Of a stretch of DNA of 64,000 bases, positions 28,201 through 37,276 are shown piece after piece (the stretch's first letter is position 1; the number at the start of each line of letters is the position of its first letter). Both the position numbers and the translations under genes were made by a program. The DNA comes from Lachnospiraceae bacterium (GTDB lineage: Bacteria > Bacillota > Clostridia > Lachnospirales > Lachnospiraceae): assembly GCA_024685005.1 (NCBI GenBank), contig JAIKWF010000029.1:1-64000 (forward strand), read 5' to 3'. The notes beneath the pieces were generated by a model. The model was not told where the DNA came from. It saw only the letters and a list, made by a program, of their open reading frames with translations, and did no database searches.

Positions 28201-29436
28201 TTATGAAATGATGCAGGGCAGACCGTGTTCTTCTAACTGGATGTCCAGCTCGATCATGTCGTAGATCTCATTTTCTATGAAATAGGAAAAAATGATATCC
28301 GTCTTGTCGCAGGGAGAAAGGGCATAGCCTGCTCTGGCCAGCAGATCCCGGGTCTCATCCAGATTCAGTCTGGCACCCACGCAAAGGCAGAGGGCTGTCA
28401 GCTTCTGGGGATGATAATCCACATTGTTTTTGATCTTGGAAAAGGTCTTTTTGTCCACAATGGCTCTTTTATACACTTCTGCATTTTCCATCTTTTTATC
28501 GGCAATGAGGTAGATCAGATACTGGGAAAAGGTGTCGCTCATATGGGCCATCCTCTCTTCCAGCTTGCTTTCATGCTCCTGCTCAAAAAAAGCATCTTCC
28601 TCTGCCGTGGCCTGCTCCATGGCGCTTTCCATTTTGGGGGCTGCGCTTTTTGCTCCGTGGAAGATGGATCCCATGGCCATTGCTGCTGCCGAACCCTCCG
28701 GCTCTCTGCCGGCCATTTTGTCTGCCGCCTTCCGTTTCAGCCATCCGCCGCCGACTGACCGAGCCGATGATACCGACATCATTGCGGCCGGGCTCTCATC
28801 ATCTGCCGGCTCTCTATCATCCTGCACTTTGGGCAATGCCTGCATCACAGCCGGTTCCCGCAATGCGGAGGGAGCCTGCATTTGCGGCGAAGCAAGCATA
28901 TCCTCTACGAAGTTCCGGTCAATGTAAGCTTCCAGATCCGGGGCGATCCGCTGTCCCAGCCGGGTGGACTCTTCGTCAAAGACCACCAGTATGATCTCCA
29001 TCTCGTGACGCAGGAGGAAAGCATGGATCTCATCTGCCGCGATCCGCATTCCCTCTTCCTTGGGATAGCCGAAGCTTCCCGTGGAGATCAGCGGAACCGC
29101 CAGTGAGCGGATCCCTTTTTTAAACGCAAGAGAAAAACTGTTGCGGTAGCAAGTCCGAAGCAGCTCTTCTTCACCCTGATTCCCATCATGATATTTGGGA
29201 CTTACCGCATGAATGATGTACTTTGCCGGAAGCTGAAAGCCGGGTGTAATAAAAGCTTCCCCCTGCGCGGCGCAGCCGATATGTTCTGCCCGGTAGGAAA
29301 GAAGCTCCTGATAGCCTGCTCCGTGATATACGGCGCTGTCGCACCCGGGGCCCACTTCCACCAGGGGATTTGCTGTATTCACGATCGCTTCGGTATTCAT
29401 TTTTGTAATATCATTTCGAACGATCCTAAATGCCAT
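28201..29436 (-). CDS. Macro (ADP-ribose-binding) domain protein with conserved-looking C-terminal helical/HTH-like domain
   Basis: N-term FRIVRNDITKMNTEAIVNTANPLVEVGPGCDSAVYHGAG...VPLISTGSFGYP; C-term YKRAIVDKKTFSKIKNNVDYHPQKLTALCLCVGARLNLDETRDLLARAGYALS. Confidence 0.9.
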   Translation of the reverse strand: MAFRIVRNDITKMNTEAIVNTANPLVEVGPGCDSAVYHGAGYQELLSYRAEHIGCAAQGEAFITPGFQLPAKYIIHAVSPKYHDGNQGEEELLRTCYRNSFSLAFKKGIRSLAVPLISTGSFGYPKEEGMRIAADEIHAFLLRHEMEIILVVFDEESTRLGQRIAPDLEAYIDRNFVEDMLASPQMQAPSALREPAVMQALPKVQDDREPADDESPAAMMSVSSARSVGGGWLKRKAADKMAGREPEGSAAAMAMGSIFHGAKSAAPKMESAMEQATAEEDAFFEQEHESKLEERMAHMSDTFSQYLIYLIADKKMENAEVYKRAIVDKKTFSKIKNNVDYHPQKLTALCLCVGARLNLDETRDLLARAGYALSPCDKTDIIFSYFIENEIYDMIELDIQLEEHGLPCIIS

Positions 29437-30793
29437 CTGCCGTATCCTCCATCAGTCTAAGCTCCGATGCCGCCAGCGGAATGGCCAGCGCTACGGACAA
29501 TACATCTGCCACCGCCTGGGCGATCTGTACACCAAAAAGCCCGAACAAATGGGGCAGGATCAATATCGCCGGCAGGAAGAAAATACCGTTTCTGGCTGAG
29601 GCAAGGATGGAAGCCTTCACTCCTTTTCCCGTGGATTGCAGCATCATATTGGTCATGGTTGTAACGGAAAGAAGGGGCAGTGTGATGCACTGGGCCCGAA
29701 GAGCTATGCTTCCCGTGGCGATCACAAGAGGATCATTTCGAAACCATCCCACCACGGAAGGCGCAAAGATAAAGCACACCGTAGCCAATACAGTCAGAAA
29801 CACAAAACCGTATTTTGCACAGAAAAAATATCCTTCCTTCACTCTGCTTTTCAAGCCTGCGCCGTAATTATAGGAACAAACCGGCTGAAAGCCCTGACCG
29901 AAACCGATCATTACGCAGGCCATCAGCATCAGAATCCTGGTGGTAACGGACATACCGGCAATCGCCGCATCTCCTCCCATGCTGCCTGCAGTGTGATTCA
30001 GCACAAGGGTTGCCACCGCTGCCAGTCCCTGTCTGAACAAAGAGGGTGCACCTCCGTTTACGATCTCATAGAGCAGATGCATGGAAAAATGCACATTCCG
30101 GATGGTCAGGCGGATATTTTCTCCCTGCATACTTCCCGCAAGCAAAACAAAAAAGCTGACGATCTGTCCCGATACGGTGGCGATGGCCGCCCCCACGGTA
30201 CCCAGGCCGAAATACAGGATCAAAAGGGGATCCAGTATGATATTTACCACGGCTCCCGACATAAGCCCTACCATGGCATACATGGCACTTCCCTGGAACC
30301 TCAGCTGATTATTGATCACAAACTGCCCCATCATAAAGGGGGCTCCGATGAGAACGATCCGCATATAGGAAAGGGTATCTGCCATGGTTGCCGGAGATGC
30401 CCCAAGGAGCTGAGCCAGCGGATGGGCAAGCAGATTTCCCAAAGCAGCTGCAATACAGCCCAAAAGGATGGCCAAGGCAAATCCCGTGGAAGCCACCTCC
30501 CCTGCTTCTTTCAGATTGCCGGAACCCAGCATTCTCGACAGATAATTGCCTGATCCGTGGCCGCAAAAAAATCCCATGGCCTGGATCATCGCCATAACAG
30601 AGAAAACAATTCCCACCGCTGCCGTAGCCTCGGTGGAAATCTTTCCTACAAAATATGTATCTGCTGAATTGTAGATCCCCGTTACCAGCATACTGATGAT
30701 GGTGGGGATGGAAAGCTGTGTGATCAGCTTCGGTACCGGCGTCTTTGTCAGATATTCTCTTCTGTCCGGTTTTTCTTTTTTCTTGGTTAACAT
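29426..30793 (-). CDS. MATE family efflux transporter
   Basis: 455 aa, 12 TM; TPVPKLITQLSIPTIISMLVTGIYNSADTYFVGKIST. Confidence 0.92.
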   Translation of the reverse strand: MLTKKKEKPDRREYLTKTPVPKLITQLSIPTIISMLVTGIYNSADTYFVGKISTEATAAVGIVFSVMAMIQAMGFFCGHGSGNYLSRMLGSGNLKEAGEVASTGFALAILLGCIAAALGNLLAHPLAQLLGASPATMADTLSYMRIVLIGAPFMMGQFVINNQLRFQGSAMYAMVGLMSGAVVNIILDPLLILYFGLGTVGAAIATVSGQIVSFFVLLAGSMQGENIRLTIRNVHFSMHLLYEIVNGGAPSLFRQGLAAVATLVLNHTAGSMGGDAAIAGMSVTTRILMLMACVMIGFGQGFQPVCSYNYGAGLKSRVKEGYFFCAKYGFVFLTVLATVCFIFAPSVVGWFRNDPLVIATGSIALRAQCITLPLLSVTTMTNMMLQSTGKGVKASILASARNGIFFLPAILILPHLFGLFGVQIAQAVADVLSVALAIPLAASELRLMEDTADGI

Positions 30794-30808
30794 AAAATCA
30801 GGATCCGA

Positions 30809-31627
30809 TCATTTTCTTTTTCCTAAAATCCGAAGAAGCTTCAGGAACAGATTGACAAAATCAAGATACAGTTCGAAGCCTCCCACCAGCGCCAGAGTAA
30901 GGGTGCTCTCTGCCGTGGCCGTTGCAGCCATTCTCTTGATCTTCTGCGCATCATATGCGGTAAGGCCCACAAAGATAAGCACGCCGACGATACATACGAT
31001 CATATCGATCATGCTGCTTCTAAGGAACATATTTACAACACCTGCCACAATGATTCCGATGAGGCCCATAAAAAGCAGACTTCCAATGGAAGAAAGATCA
31101 TTTTTTGTGATCAGGCCGTACACAGACATCACACCGAACATAATGGCTGTGATCAGGAAGACTGCCGTAACCGATTCCGCTGTATAAATCATCAGAATAA
31201 TGCCCACGGTAGCTCCCGTCAGATAGGCATAAATCGTATACAGAATTCCGATGACAATAGGCTGGTTCTTTCTGATGGCAAAATTGGCGATGAGTACCAC
31301 TGCGATCTCGGCACCGAATAAAACATACAGGTTAATGGGATTGCTTGCGATCCACATAAGAACCGTATATCTGGCGGTATACGCCGAAAATGCGGAGATC
31401 AAAAGTGCTGCCGTCATAAACAGAAATGATTTGTTGATCACCTCTTCCGCCATCAGCCCTTTCAGCTGGCTCATGGTGGTATGTACTACATTGCCGCTTT
31501 CAAATCCGCCTGCCAGATCATCATAGTTCTGGGGCTGTCCGTTGTAGCCGTCGTTAAACTGTCCGTTGTATCCGGTCTGAGGCTCTGAAAAGCCGCCGGA
31601 ATAGTTGTTTTGATTGTAAGAGTCCAT
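30809..31627 (-). CDS. Bax inhibitor-1/YccA family membrane protein
   Basis: 7 TM BI-1 layout; ...VGLTAYDAQKIKRMA. Confidence 0.88.
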   Translation of the reverse strand: MDSYNQNNYSGGFSEPQTGYNGQFNDGYNGQPQNYDDLAGGFESGNVVHTTMSQLKGLMAEEVINKSFLFMTAALLISAFSAYTARYTVLMWIASNPINLYVLFGAEIAVVLIANFAIRKNQPIVIGILYTIYAYLTGATVGIILMIYTAESVTAVFLITAIMFGVMSVYGLITKNDLSSIGSLLFMGLIGIIVAGVVNMFLRSSMIDMIVCIVGVLIFVGLTAYDAQKIKRMAATATAESTLTLALVGGFELYLDFVNLFLKLLRILGKRK

Positions 31628-31752
31628 TTTTCCCCTTCCTTTCTGTGATCCCCCCGTAAGCCTGAGAGGTTTCTTTGTTTATATTTCCCGGTCATATGCT
31701 TGCGCCGGAATATTCCTGTCAGTCACCGATATATTCGGCCGCATACAATGTC

Positions 31753-31780
31753 AGTATACCACATTTTGTGTAAAGTGCAA
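31753..31780 (-). promoter_or_regulatory. Putative promoter of the BI-1 gene
   Basis: Minus strand TTGCAC-N16-TATACT. Confidence 0.45.
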
Positions 31781-31786
31781 AATAAA

Positions 31787-32662
31787 TCAGCAAAGCGGCA
31801 GATATAAATCCGGTCTGCGATCCCTGAACAGTCCCCATTCCAGCTTCTGCCTGCGGATCTGCTCCAAGTCAAACCGTGCGCTGAGGATTTCTTCTTTGTC
31901 TCTTCCCGCTCCGGCAATGATCTCCCCTGTGGCATCTGTGATAAAGGAAGATCCGTAAAAGATGAGTGCTGAGCTTTGTCCTCCGTTTTCATCACAGGGC
32001 TCTACCTTCTCCTCTCCGATCCTGTTGGCTGCTGCTACCGGGATCAGATTGGCCGCCGCATGTCCCTGCATAACCCTTCTCCAATGAGGCATACTGTCAA
32101 CCGTCAGCACAGGTTCGCTGCCGATGGCCGTAGGATACAGCAAAAGATCTGCTCCCATCAGCGCCATGGTTCTGGCCGCTTCCGGAAACCACTGGTCCCA
32201 GCAGATTCCCACACCGATCCTGCCAAAGGCGGTATCCCATACCATAAATCCCGTATCTCCGGGGGTAAAGTAAAATTTTTCCTGATAATAATGATCATCC
32301 GGGATATGGGTCTTGCGATATACCCCCATCAGCCCCTTCTTCGGATCGATCATGGCTATACTATTATAAAGAACAGTTTCGTCTCTTTCATAGAAACTGA
32401 TGGGAAGAACCACATTCAGTTCCTTTGCGATGGGCAGGAAATGTCTCACCGCATCATTTTCCAGAACCGGCTTTGCATACTCATAGTATTCATATCTTCG
32501 CTCCTGGCAAAAATAAGGTCTTTCAAAAAGCTCAGGAAGTAAAATAACATTCGCTTTCTCTTTTTCAGCCGCTTCTCTTACCAGTTTTTCAGCCCTTTGC
32601 AGGTTCTCATTAACATCTTTACTGCACTGCATCTGTATGGTTGCAACTGTTATTTTATCCAT
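31787..32662 (-). CDS. aguB: N-carbamoylputrescine amidase
   Basis: MDKITVATIQMQCSKDVNENL; nitrilase catalytic GVGICWDQWFPEAARTMALMGAD; next to aguA. Confidence 0.93.
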   Translation of the reverse strand: MDKITVATIQMQCSKDVNENLQRAEKLVREAAEKEKANVILLPELFERPYFCQERRYEYYEYAKPVLENDAVRHFLPIAKELNVVLPISFYERDETVLYNSIAMIDPKKGLMGVYRKTHIPDDHYYQEKFYFTPGDTGFMVWDTAFGRIGVGICWDQWFPEAARTMALMGADLLLYPTAIGSEPVLTVDSMPHWRRVMQGHAAANLIPVAAANRIGEEKVEPCDENGGQSSALIFYGSSFITDATGEIIAGAGRDKEEILSARFDLEQIRRQKLEWGLFRDRRPDLYLPLC

Positions 32663-32664
32663 TT

Positions 32665-33789
32665 TCAACCCTCCTGTCCTTCTTTTTTTGCCTCTGCCGG
32701 AATCTGCTGGGTAATGCAATGAACGTTACCTCCCCCCAGCAGGATCTCCGTGGAATCAATGCCGTAGATCTTTTTTTCCGGGAAGCATTCCTGCAAAACC
32801 CGGATGGCTCTTTCATCTTCCCCGCATCCGAACCTGGGCACCAGAACGCCGGCGTTGCACACGTAATAGTTTACATAACTCGCAGCCAGCCGTTCTCCTT
32901 CTTCTCTTACCGCTTCTCCCGGTGCAAATTCATATCCCGAAAGCTGCTCTTTTGTAACGCAAATCGGCTGCCCCGGCACAGGGATCTGCCTGATCAGAAG
33001 CTGCCGTCCTTTGGCATCCCTTTCCCTTTCCAGACAGGAAAGGGCTCTTTGGGACATTTCATACTGGGGGTCTTCTTCGTTTTCACAAACAGCCAGCACC
33101 ACTTCTCCCGGCGCCGTAAATGCACACATGTTGTCAATGTGCTCATTGGTCTCATCCTGGTAGATCCCGCAGGGAAGCCAGATCACTTTTTCCGCTCCCA
33201 GATAATCCTTCAGTATCTGCTCTATGGCCGGCTTATCCATGGAAGGGTTTCGCCCTGGGCTGAGGAGACAGCTTTCCGTCACCATAACCGTTCCTTCTCC
33301 GTCCGAATGGATGGCTCCGCCCTCACAGACAAAGGGATAGGCATCATAGCACTCCAGTCCCAGCTGGGCGCAGACTTCTTCTGCCAGCATATCATCCTGT
33401 ATATAGTCGGTATACAGACCGTCCACTTCTCCGCCCCAGGCATTAAAGATCCAGCTGATCCCCCGGACAACGCCGCCTCTTCTTACAAAGGTGGGACATA
33501 CATCTCTTGCCCAGGCATCGTTGCTGGGCGCTTCCATAAGGCGGATGTTCTCATCCTCCGAAAACAGGCTGCGGGCGCATTCCATATCCTGCTCCCGAAC
33601 GATCATATAAAGCCGTTCTTCCTTTGCAATGATCCTTGCGATCTTTGCAAACACCTCTCTGGCCGGCTCAGCCTGCTGCCTCCAGGATCCCGGTCTGTAG
33701 GGAAAGATCATCAATGTTGCTTTGTGCTCTTCAAATTCTCCCGGCATGGAAAAACCATCCTGTTTCGGTTTACTCTGCAACAGTCTCAT
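32665..33789 (-). CDS. aguA: Agmatine deiminase
   Basis: MPGEFEEHKATLMIFPYRPGSWR; NDAWARDVCPTFV; EGGAIHSDGEGT; C-terminal LGGGNVHCITQQ. Confidence 0.96.
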   Translation of the reverse strand: MRLLQSKPKQDGFSMPGEFEEHKATLMIFPYRPGSWRQQAEPAREVFAKIARIIAKEERLYMIVREQDMECARSLFSEDENIRLMEAPSNDAWARDVCPTFVRRGGVVRGISWIFNAWGGEVDGLYTDYIQDDMLAEEVCAQLGLECYDAYPFVCEGGAIHSDGEGTVMVTESCLLSPGRNPSMDKPAIEQILKDYLGAEKVIWLPCGIYQDETNEHIDNMCAFTAPGEVVLAVCENEEDPQYEMSQRALSCLERERDAKGRQLLIRQIPVPGQPICVTKEQLSGYEFAPGEAVREEGERLAASYVNYYVCNAGVLVPRFGCGEDERAIRVLQECFPEKKIYGIDSTEILLGGGNVHCITQQIPAEAKKEGQEG

Positions 33790-35021
33790 GACAAACGCTC
33801 CTTAAAATCCTGATATCCGAACTCTTTTATCTTTTCACAGTTTCCGTCTTTATGACGTAAATAGATGGCCGGCAGTTCCATTCCGTTGAAGGTATTGTTC
33901 TTTACCATGGAATAGATGGCCATATCTCCGAAATACAACCTTTCTCCCACCCTGGGCACTCTGTCAAAACGGTAGGTTCCGATCACATCCCCCGCCAGGC
34001 AGGTCCTGGCACCGAGCATGCAGATCTCCCCATGCTCCCTGTCATTTTCTCCGGATTTCTCCGGATTACCGGGCTCATTTTGTCCGCTATTATCCTGCTT
34101 GCCGAACGCTCCCTTCCCGATATCCTCCGGTTTTTCCGGTGTTTCCAGGATCTTCGCTCCCTTCAGGGGCGGTGTATAGGGCACTTCCAGCACATCCGGC
34201 ATATGGCAGGCCGCCGATGCATCCAGGATAAGGATGGGCAAATTGTTATCCACCCGGTCCAGCACCGCAGTAACCAGGTATCCTGCATCCAGGGCCACGG
34301 CTTCCCCCGGCTCTAAGTACACTTCCACTCCATAGGTTTCCCGGATCCTGCAAATCAGGGTGATCAGTTTATCCCTGTCATAATCCTTCCTTGTAATGTG
34401 GTGACCGCCACCCATATTCAGCCATCTGATCTGATCCGTCTTAAGATACTGACCGAATTTTTCTTCCACCGCCGCAAGCGTGGTTTCCAATGCATCTGCA
34501 TTCTGTTCACACAGGGTATGGAAATGCAGGCCGCTGACATACTCCGGCAGCTTTTCCGGCAGGTCTTTTGCCCTGATCCCCAAACGCGAAAACGGACCGC
34601 AGGGATCATACATGGCATGCTCCTGGGTAGAGCATTCCGGATTGATCCGCAGTCCAATGGATACGCCTGCCGAAAGACAGGCATCTTTATGTTTTGACAA
34701 CTGTGTCATGGAATTAAAGATGATGTGGTCGCAAATACCAGCCAGCTCTTTCATCTCTTCTTCTTTGTATGCCGGGGAGAAGACATGGTTCTCCTTCCCC
34801 ATCTCTTCTTTTCCCAGTCTTGCTTCATACAGACCGCTGGCCGTGGCTCCGGCCAGATACCTGCCAATGAGGGGATAGGTGCAGAAGGCGGAAAAAGCCT
34901 TCTGGGCCAGCAGGATCCGGCAGCCGCTTTTTTCCTGTACCTCCGAAAGGATCTTCAGGTTTTCTTCCAGCTTTTCTTCATCTATCACATAAGCAGGTGT
35001 TTCGATCTGTTCTATGGTCAT
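33786..35021 (-). CDS. nspC: Carboxynorspermidine/carboxyspermidine decarboxylase with low-complexity insertion
   Basis: IETPAYVIDEEKLEENLKIL; SGLHFHTLCEQ; MGGGHHITRKDYD; LGARTCLAGDVIGTYRFD. Confidence 0.93.
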   Translation of the reverse strand: MTIEQIETPAYVIDEEKLEENLKILSEVQEKSGCRILLAQKAFSAFCTYPLIGRYLAGATASGLYEARLGKEEMGKENHVFSPAYKEEEMKELAGICDHIIFNSMTQLSKHKDACLSAGVSIGLRINPECSTQEHAMYDPCGPFSRLGIRAKDLPEKLPEYVSGLHFHTLCEQNADALETTLAAVEEKFGQYLKTDQIRWLNMGGGHHITRKDYDRDKLITLICRIRETYGVEVYLEPGEAVALDAGYLVTAVLDRVDNNLPILILDASAACHMPDVLEVPYTPPLKGAKILETPEKPEDIGKGAFGKQDNSGQNEPGNPEKSGENDREHGEICMLGARTCLAGDVIGTYRFDRVPRVGERLYFGDMAIYSMVKNNTFNGMELPAIYLRHKDGNCEKIKEFGYQDFKERLS

Positions 35022-35051
35022 ATGCTTCTCTTTCTTTTCAGGATGCCTCCT

Positions 35052-36311
35052 TTAAGGCACCAATACGGGATTTTCCTCCACCTTCCAGGGAAGTCCGAAC
35101 TGATTCAGCGCTTCCATAAAAGGATCCGGATCAAATTCATCCGTTGTATATACGCCGGGGTTCTTCCATTTTCCCGTCAGTACCAGCATTGCACCGATCA
35201 TGGCCGGCACGCCGGTGGTATAGGAGATTGCCTGGGAGCCCACTTCCTTGTAGCATTCCTGATGATCGCAGACATTGTAGATATACAGTGTCTTTTCTTT
35301 GCCGTCCTTTACACCGGTAAAAATGCAGCCGATGTTGGTCTTGCCCACAGTGCGGGGGCCAAGGCTTGCGGGATCCGGCAAAAGCGCTTTCAAAAACTGA
35401 ATGGGCACGATCTTGTTCCCTTCAAAATCCACGGCATCCGTACGAAGCATTCCCACATTTTCCAGACACTTCATATGCGTCAGATAGCTTTGCCCGAAGG
35501 TCATAAAGAAACGGATCCGTTCCACCTCCGGGAAGTTCCTGCCCAATGCTTCGATCTCTTCATGATGCAAAAGATACATATCCTTTTTGCCCACACCTTC
35601 AAAATCGTATTCTCTGTGGATGCTCATGGCCGGTACTTCCACCCATTTTCCGTTTTCCATATAGGAACCCGGGGCGGAAACCTCTCTTAAGTTGATCTCC
35701 GGATTAAAATTGGTGGCAAAGGGATATCCGTGATCACCGCCGTTGCAATCCAGAATGTCAATGGTCTTAATGGTGTCAAAATAGTGCTTCTTTGCATATG
35801 CCACAAATACACTTGTGACACCCGGGTCAAATCCGCTGCCCAGCAGACCCGTAAGGCCTGCTTCCTTGAACTTATCCATATAATCCCATTGCCAGGAATA
35901 ATCAAAATATGCGGAAAAGCCCAGTTCCTTGCATCGTTTTTCATATCTCTCAGCCCAGGCAGGGTCCGAAAGATCCTCCGGCTCATAGTTGGCTGTATCA
36001 ATATAATCCACACCGGCTTTCAGGCAGGCATCCATAATGGCCAGATCCTGATAGGGCAGGGCCAGATTCAGAACCGCCGTAACCTGATGCTTTTTGATCA
36101 GCTCATATACCTCATCCGGGTGATCCGCATTGACTGCCTCTGTAACGATCTTTGTTTTTGACACTTTTGTCAGCTTTTCTGCCAATGCGTCGCATTTGCT
36201 TTTTGTTCTGCTGGCCAGCACCAGTTCCTCAAACACATCCGCGTTCTGGCAGCACTTGCTGATGGCGACGCTTGCCACACCGCCGCAGCCGATGATCATT
36301 AATTTACCCAT
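35052..36311 (-). CDS. Carboxynorspermidine/carboxyspermidine dehydrogenase (saccharopine dehydrogenase family)
   Basis: MGKLMIIGCGGVASVAISKCCQN; saccharopine dehydrogenase layout; adjacent to nspC. Confidence 0.92.
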   Translation of the reverse strand: MGKLMIIGCGGVASVAISKCCQNADVFEELVLASRTKSKCDALAEKLTKVSKTKIVTEAVNADHPDEVYELIKKHQVTAVLNLALPYQDLAIMDACLKAGVDYIDTANYEPEDLSDPAWAERYEKRCKELGFSAYFDYSWQWDYMDKFKEAGLTGLLGSGFDPGVTSVFVAYAKKHYFDTIKTIDILDCNGGDHGYPFATNFNPEINLREVSAPGSYMENGKWVEVPAMSIHREYDFEGVGKKDMYLLHHEEIEALGRNFPEVERIRFFMTFGQSYLTHMKCLENVGMLRTDAVDFEGNKIVPIQFLKALLPDPASLGPRTVGKTNIGCIFTGVKDGKEKTLYIYNVCDHQECYKEVGSQAISYTTGVPAMIGAMLVLTGKWKNPGVYTTDEFDPDPFMEALNQFGLPWKVEENPVLVP

Positions 36312-36330
36312 TTTACGCGCCTCCTTGTGA

Positions 36331-37233
36331 TCATTCTTCCTCTTTTTTTCTCTTCCGGCCTTCCTCTTCTTCCAGTAGATCTTCAACATACTTGGGAAGC
36401 ATAAAGGCTCCGTAATGAAGGTTCGTTGTATAATACCAGGTCTTCAGTCCTCTTGCTTTCCATCTTGCGGCATCAAAGTCATGCAGCGGATGGTACTTCT
36501 TGGAGGCAAATCCAAACATCCATAAACCTGCCGGACAGGTGGGAATGCTGGCCTGGTACACCCTGCTGATGGGAAAGCTCCGGTACACTTTCCTGTGCAT
36601 CTTTCGAAAAGAGATCTCATCCTCGTCATAAAACGGACTGCCGTGCTGGTATACCATGATGCCGTCTTCATGAAGCGCTCTGTTGCAATTGCCGTAAAAC
36701 TCCTTTGTAAACAGGCCTTCCGTATGACCTGACGGATCTGTCGAATCATTGATGATCAGGTCGTATTTATCCACGCATCTTCTTAAAAACCGCAGACCGT
36801 CCTGCTTGATGATGGATACTCTGGGATCGTCGAAGCCCTTTGCCGTTTCCGGGAAAAATTCCCGGCTGACATTAATGAACATCTCATCGGGTTCCACCAC
36901 ATCGATCTGCTCGATTTCCGGGTAGTCCACGCAGCATCTGGCAACACCGCCGTCACCGCCGCCGATGATCAGCACATTTTTCACATTGGGATGTACAGCC
37001 ATAGGCACATGCACGATCATTTCATTATAAACGAACTCGTCCGCTTCGGAAAAAATGATATCCCCGTCAAGTACGATCATTTTCCCAAATTCCTGGGACT
37101 GAAACACATCGATCCTCTGGTATTCGCTGATACCGCTGAACAGCTGCCGGTCAACCCGAACGCTGGTTTTTACATTATCCGTATCCATCTGGGAAAACCA
37201 GATATCCATTCCCTGTCCCGTTTCCTGTGCCAT
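36331..37233 (-). CDS. speE: Spermidine synthase family aminopropyltransferase
   Basis: VLIIGGGDGGVARCC; INDSTDPSGHTEGLFTKEFY. Confidence 0.93.
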   Translation of the reverse strand: MAQETGQGMDIWFSQMDTDNVKTSVRVDRQLFSGISEYQRIDVFQSQEFGKMIVLDGDIIFSEADEFVYNEMIVHVPMAVHPNVKNVLIIGGGDGGVARCCVDYPEIEQIDVVEPDEMFINVSREFFPETAKGFDDPRVSIIKQDGLRFLRRCVDKYDLIINDSTDPSGHTEGLFTKEFYGNCNRALHEDGIMVYQHGSPFYDEDEISFRKMHRKVYRSFPISRVYQASIPTCPAGLWMFGFASKKYHPLHDFDAARWKARGLKTWYYTTNLHYGAFMLPKYVEDLLEEEEGRKRKKEEE

Positions 37234-37276
37234 ATTTCCTGCCTTTCCGGACCATAAGATACAACCTGTCCGAACT

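Noticed and set aside
32641-33813. 390-aa plus-strand ORF
   Set aside because: Antisense to aguA, which is unambiguous.
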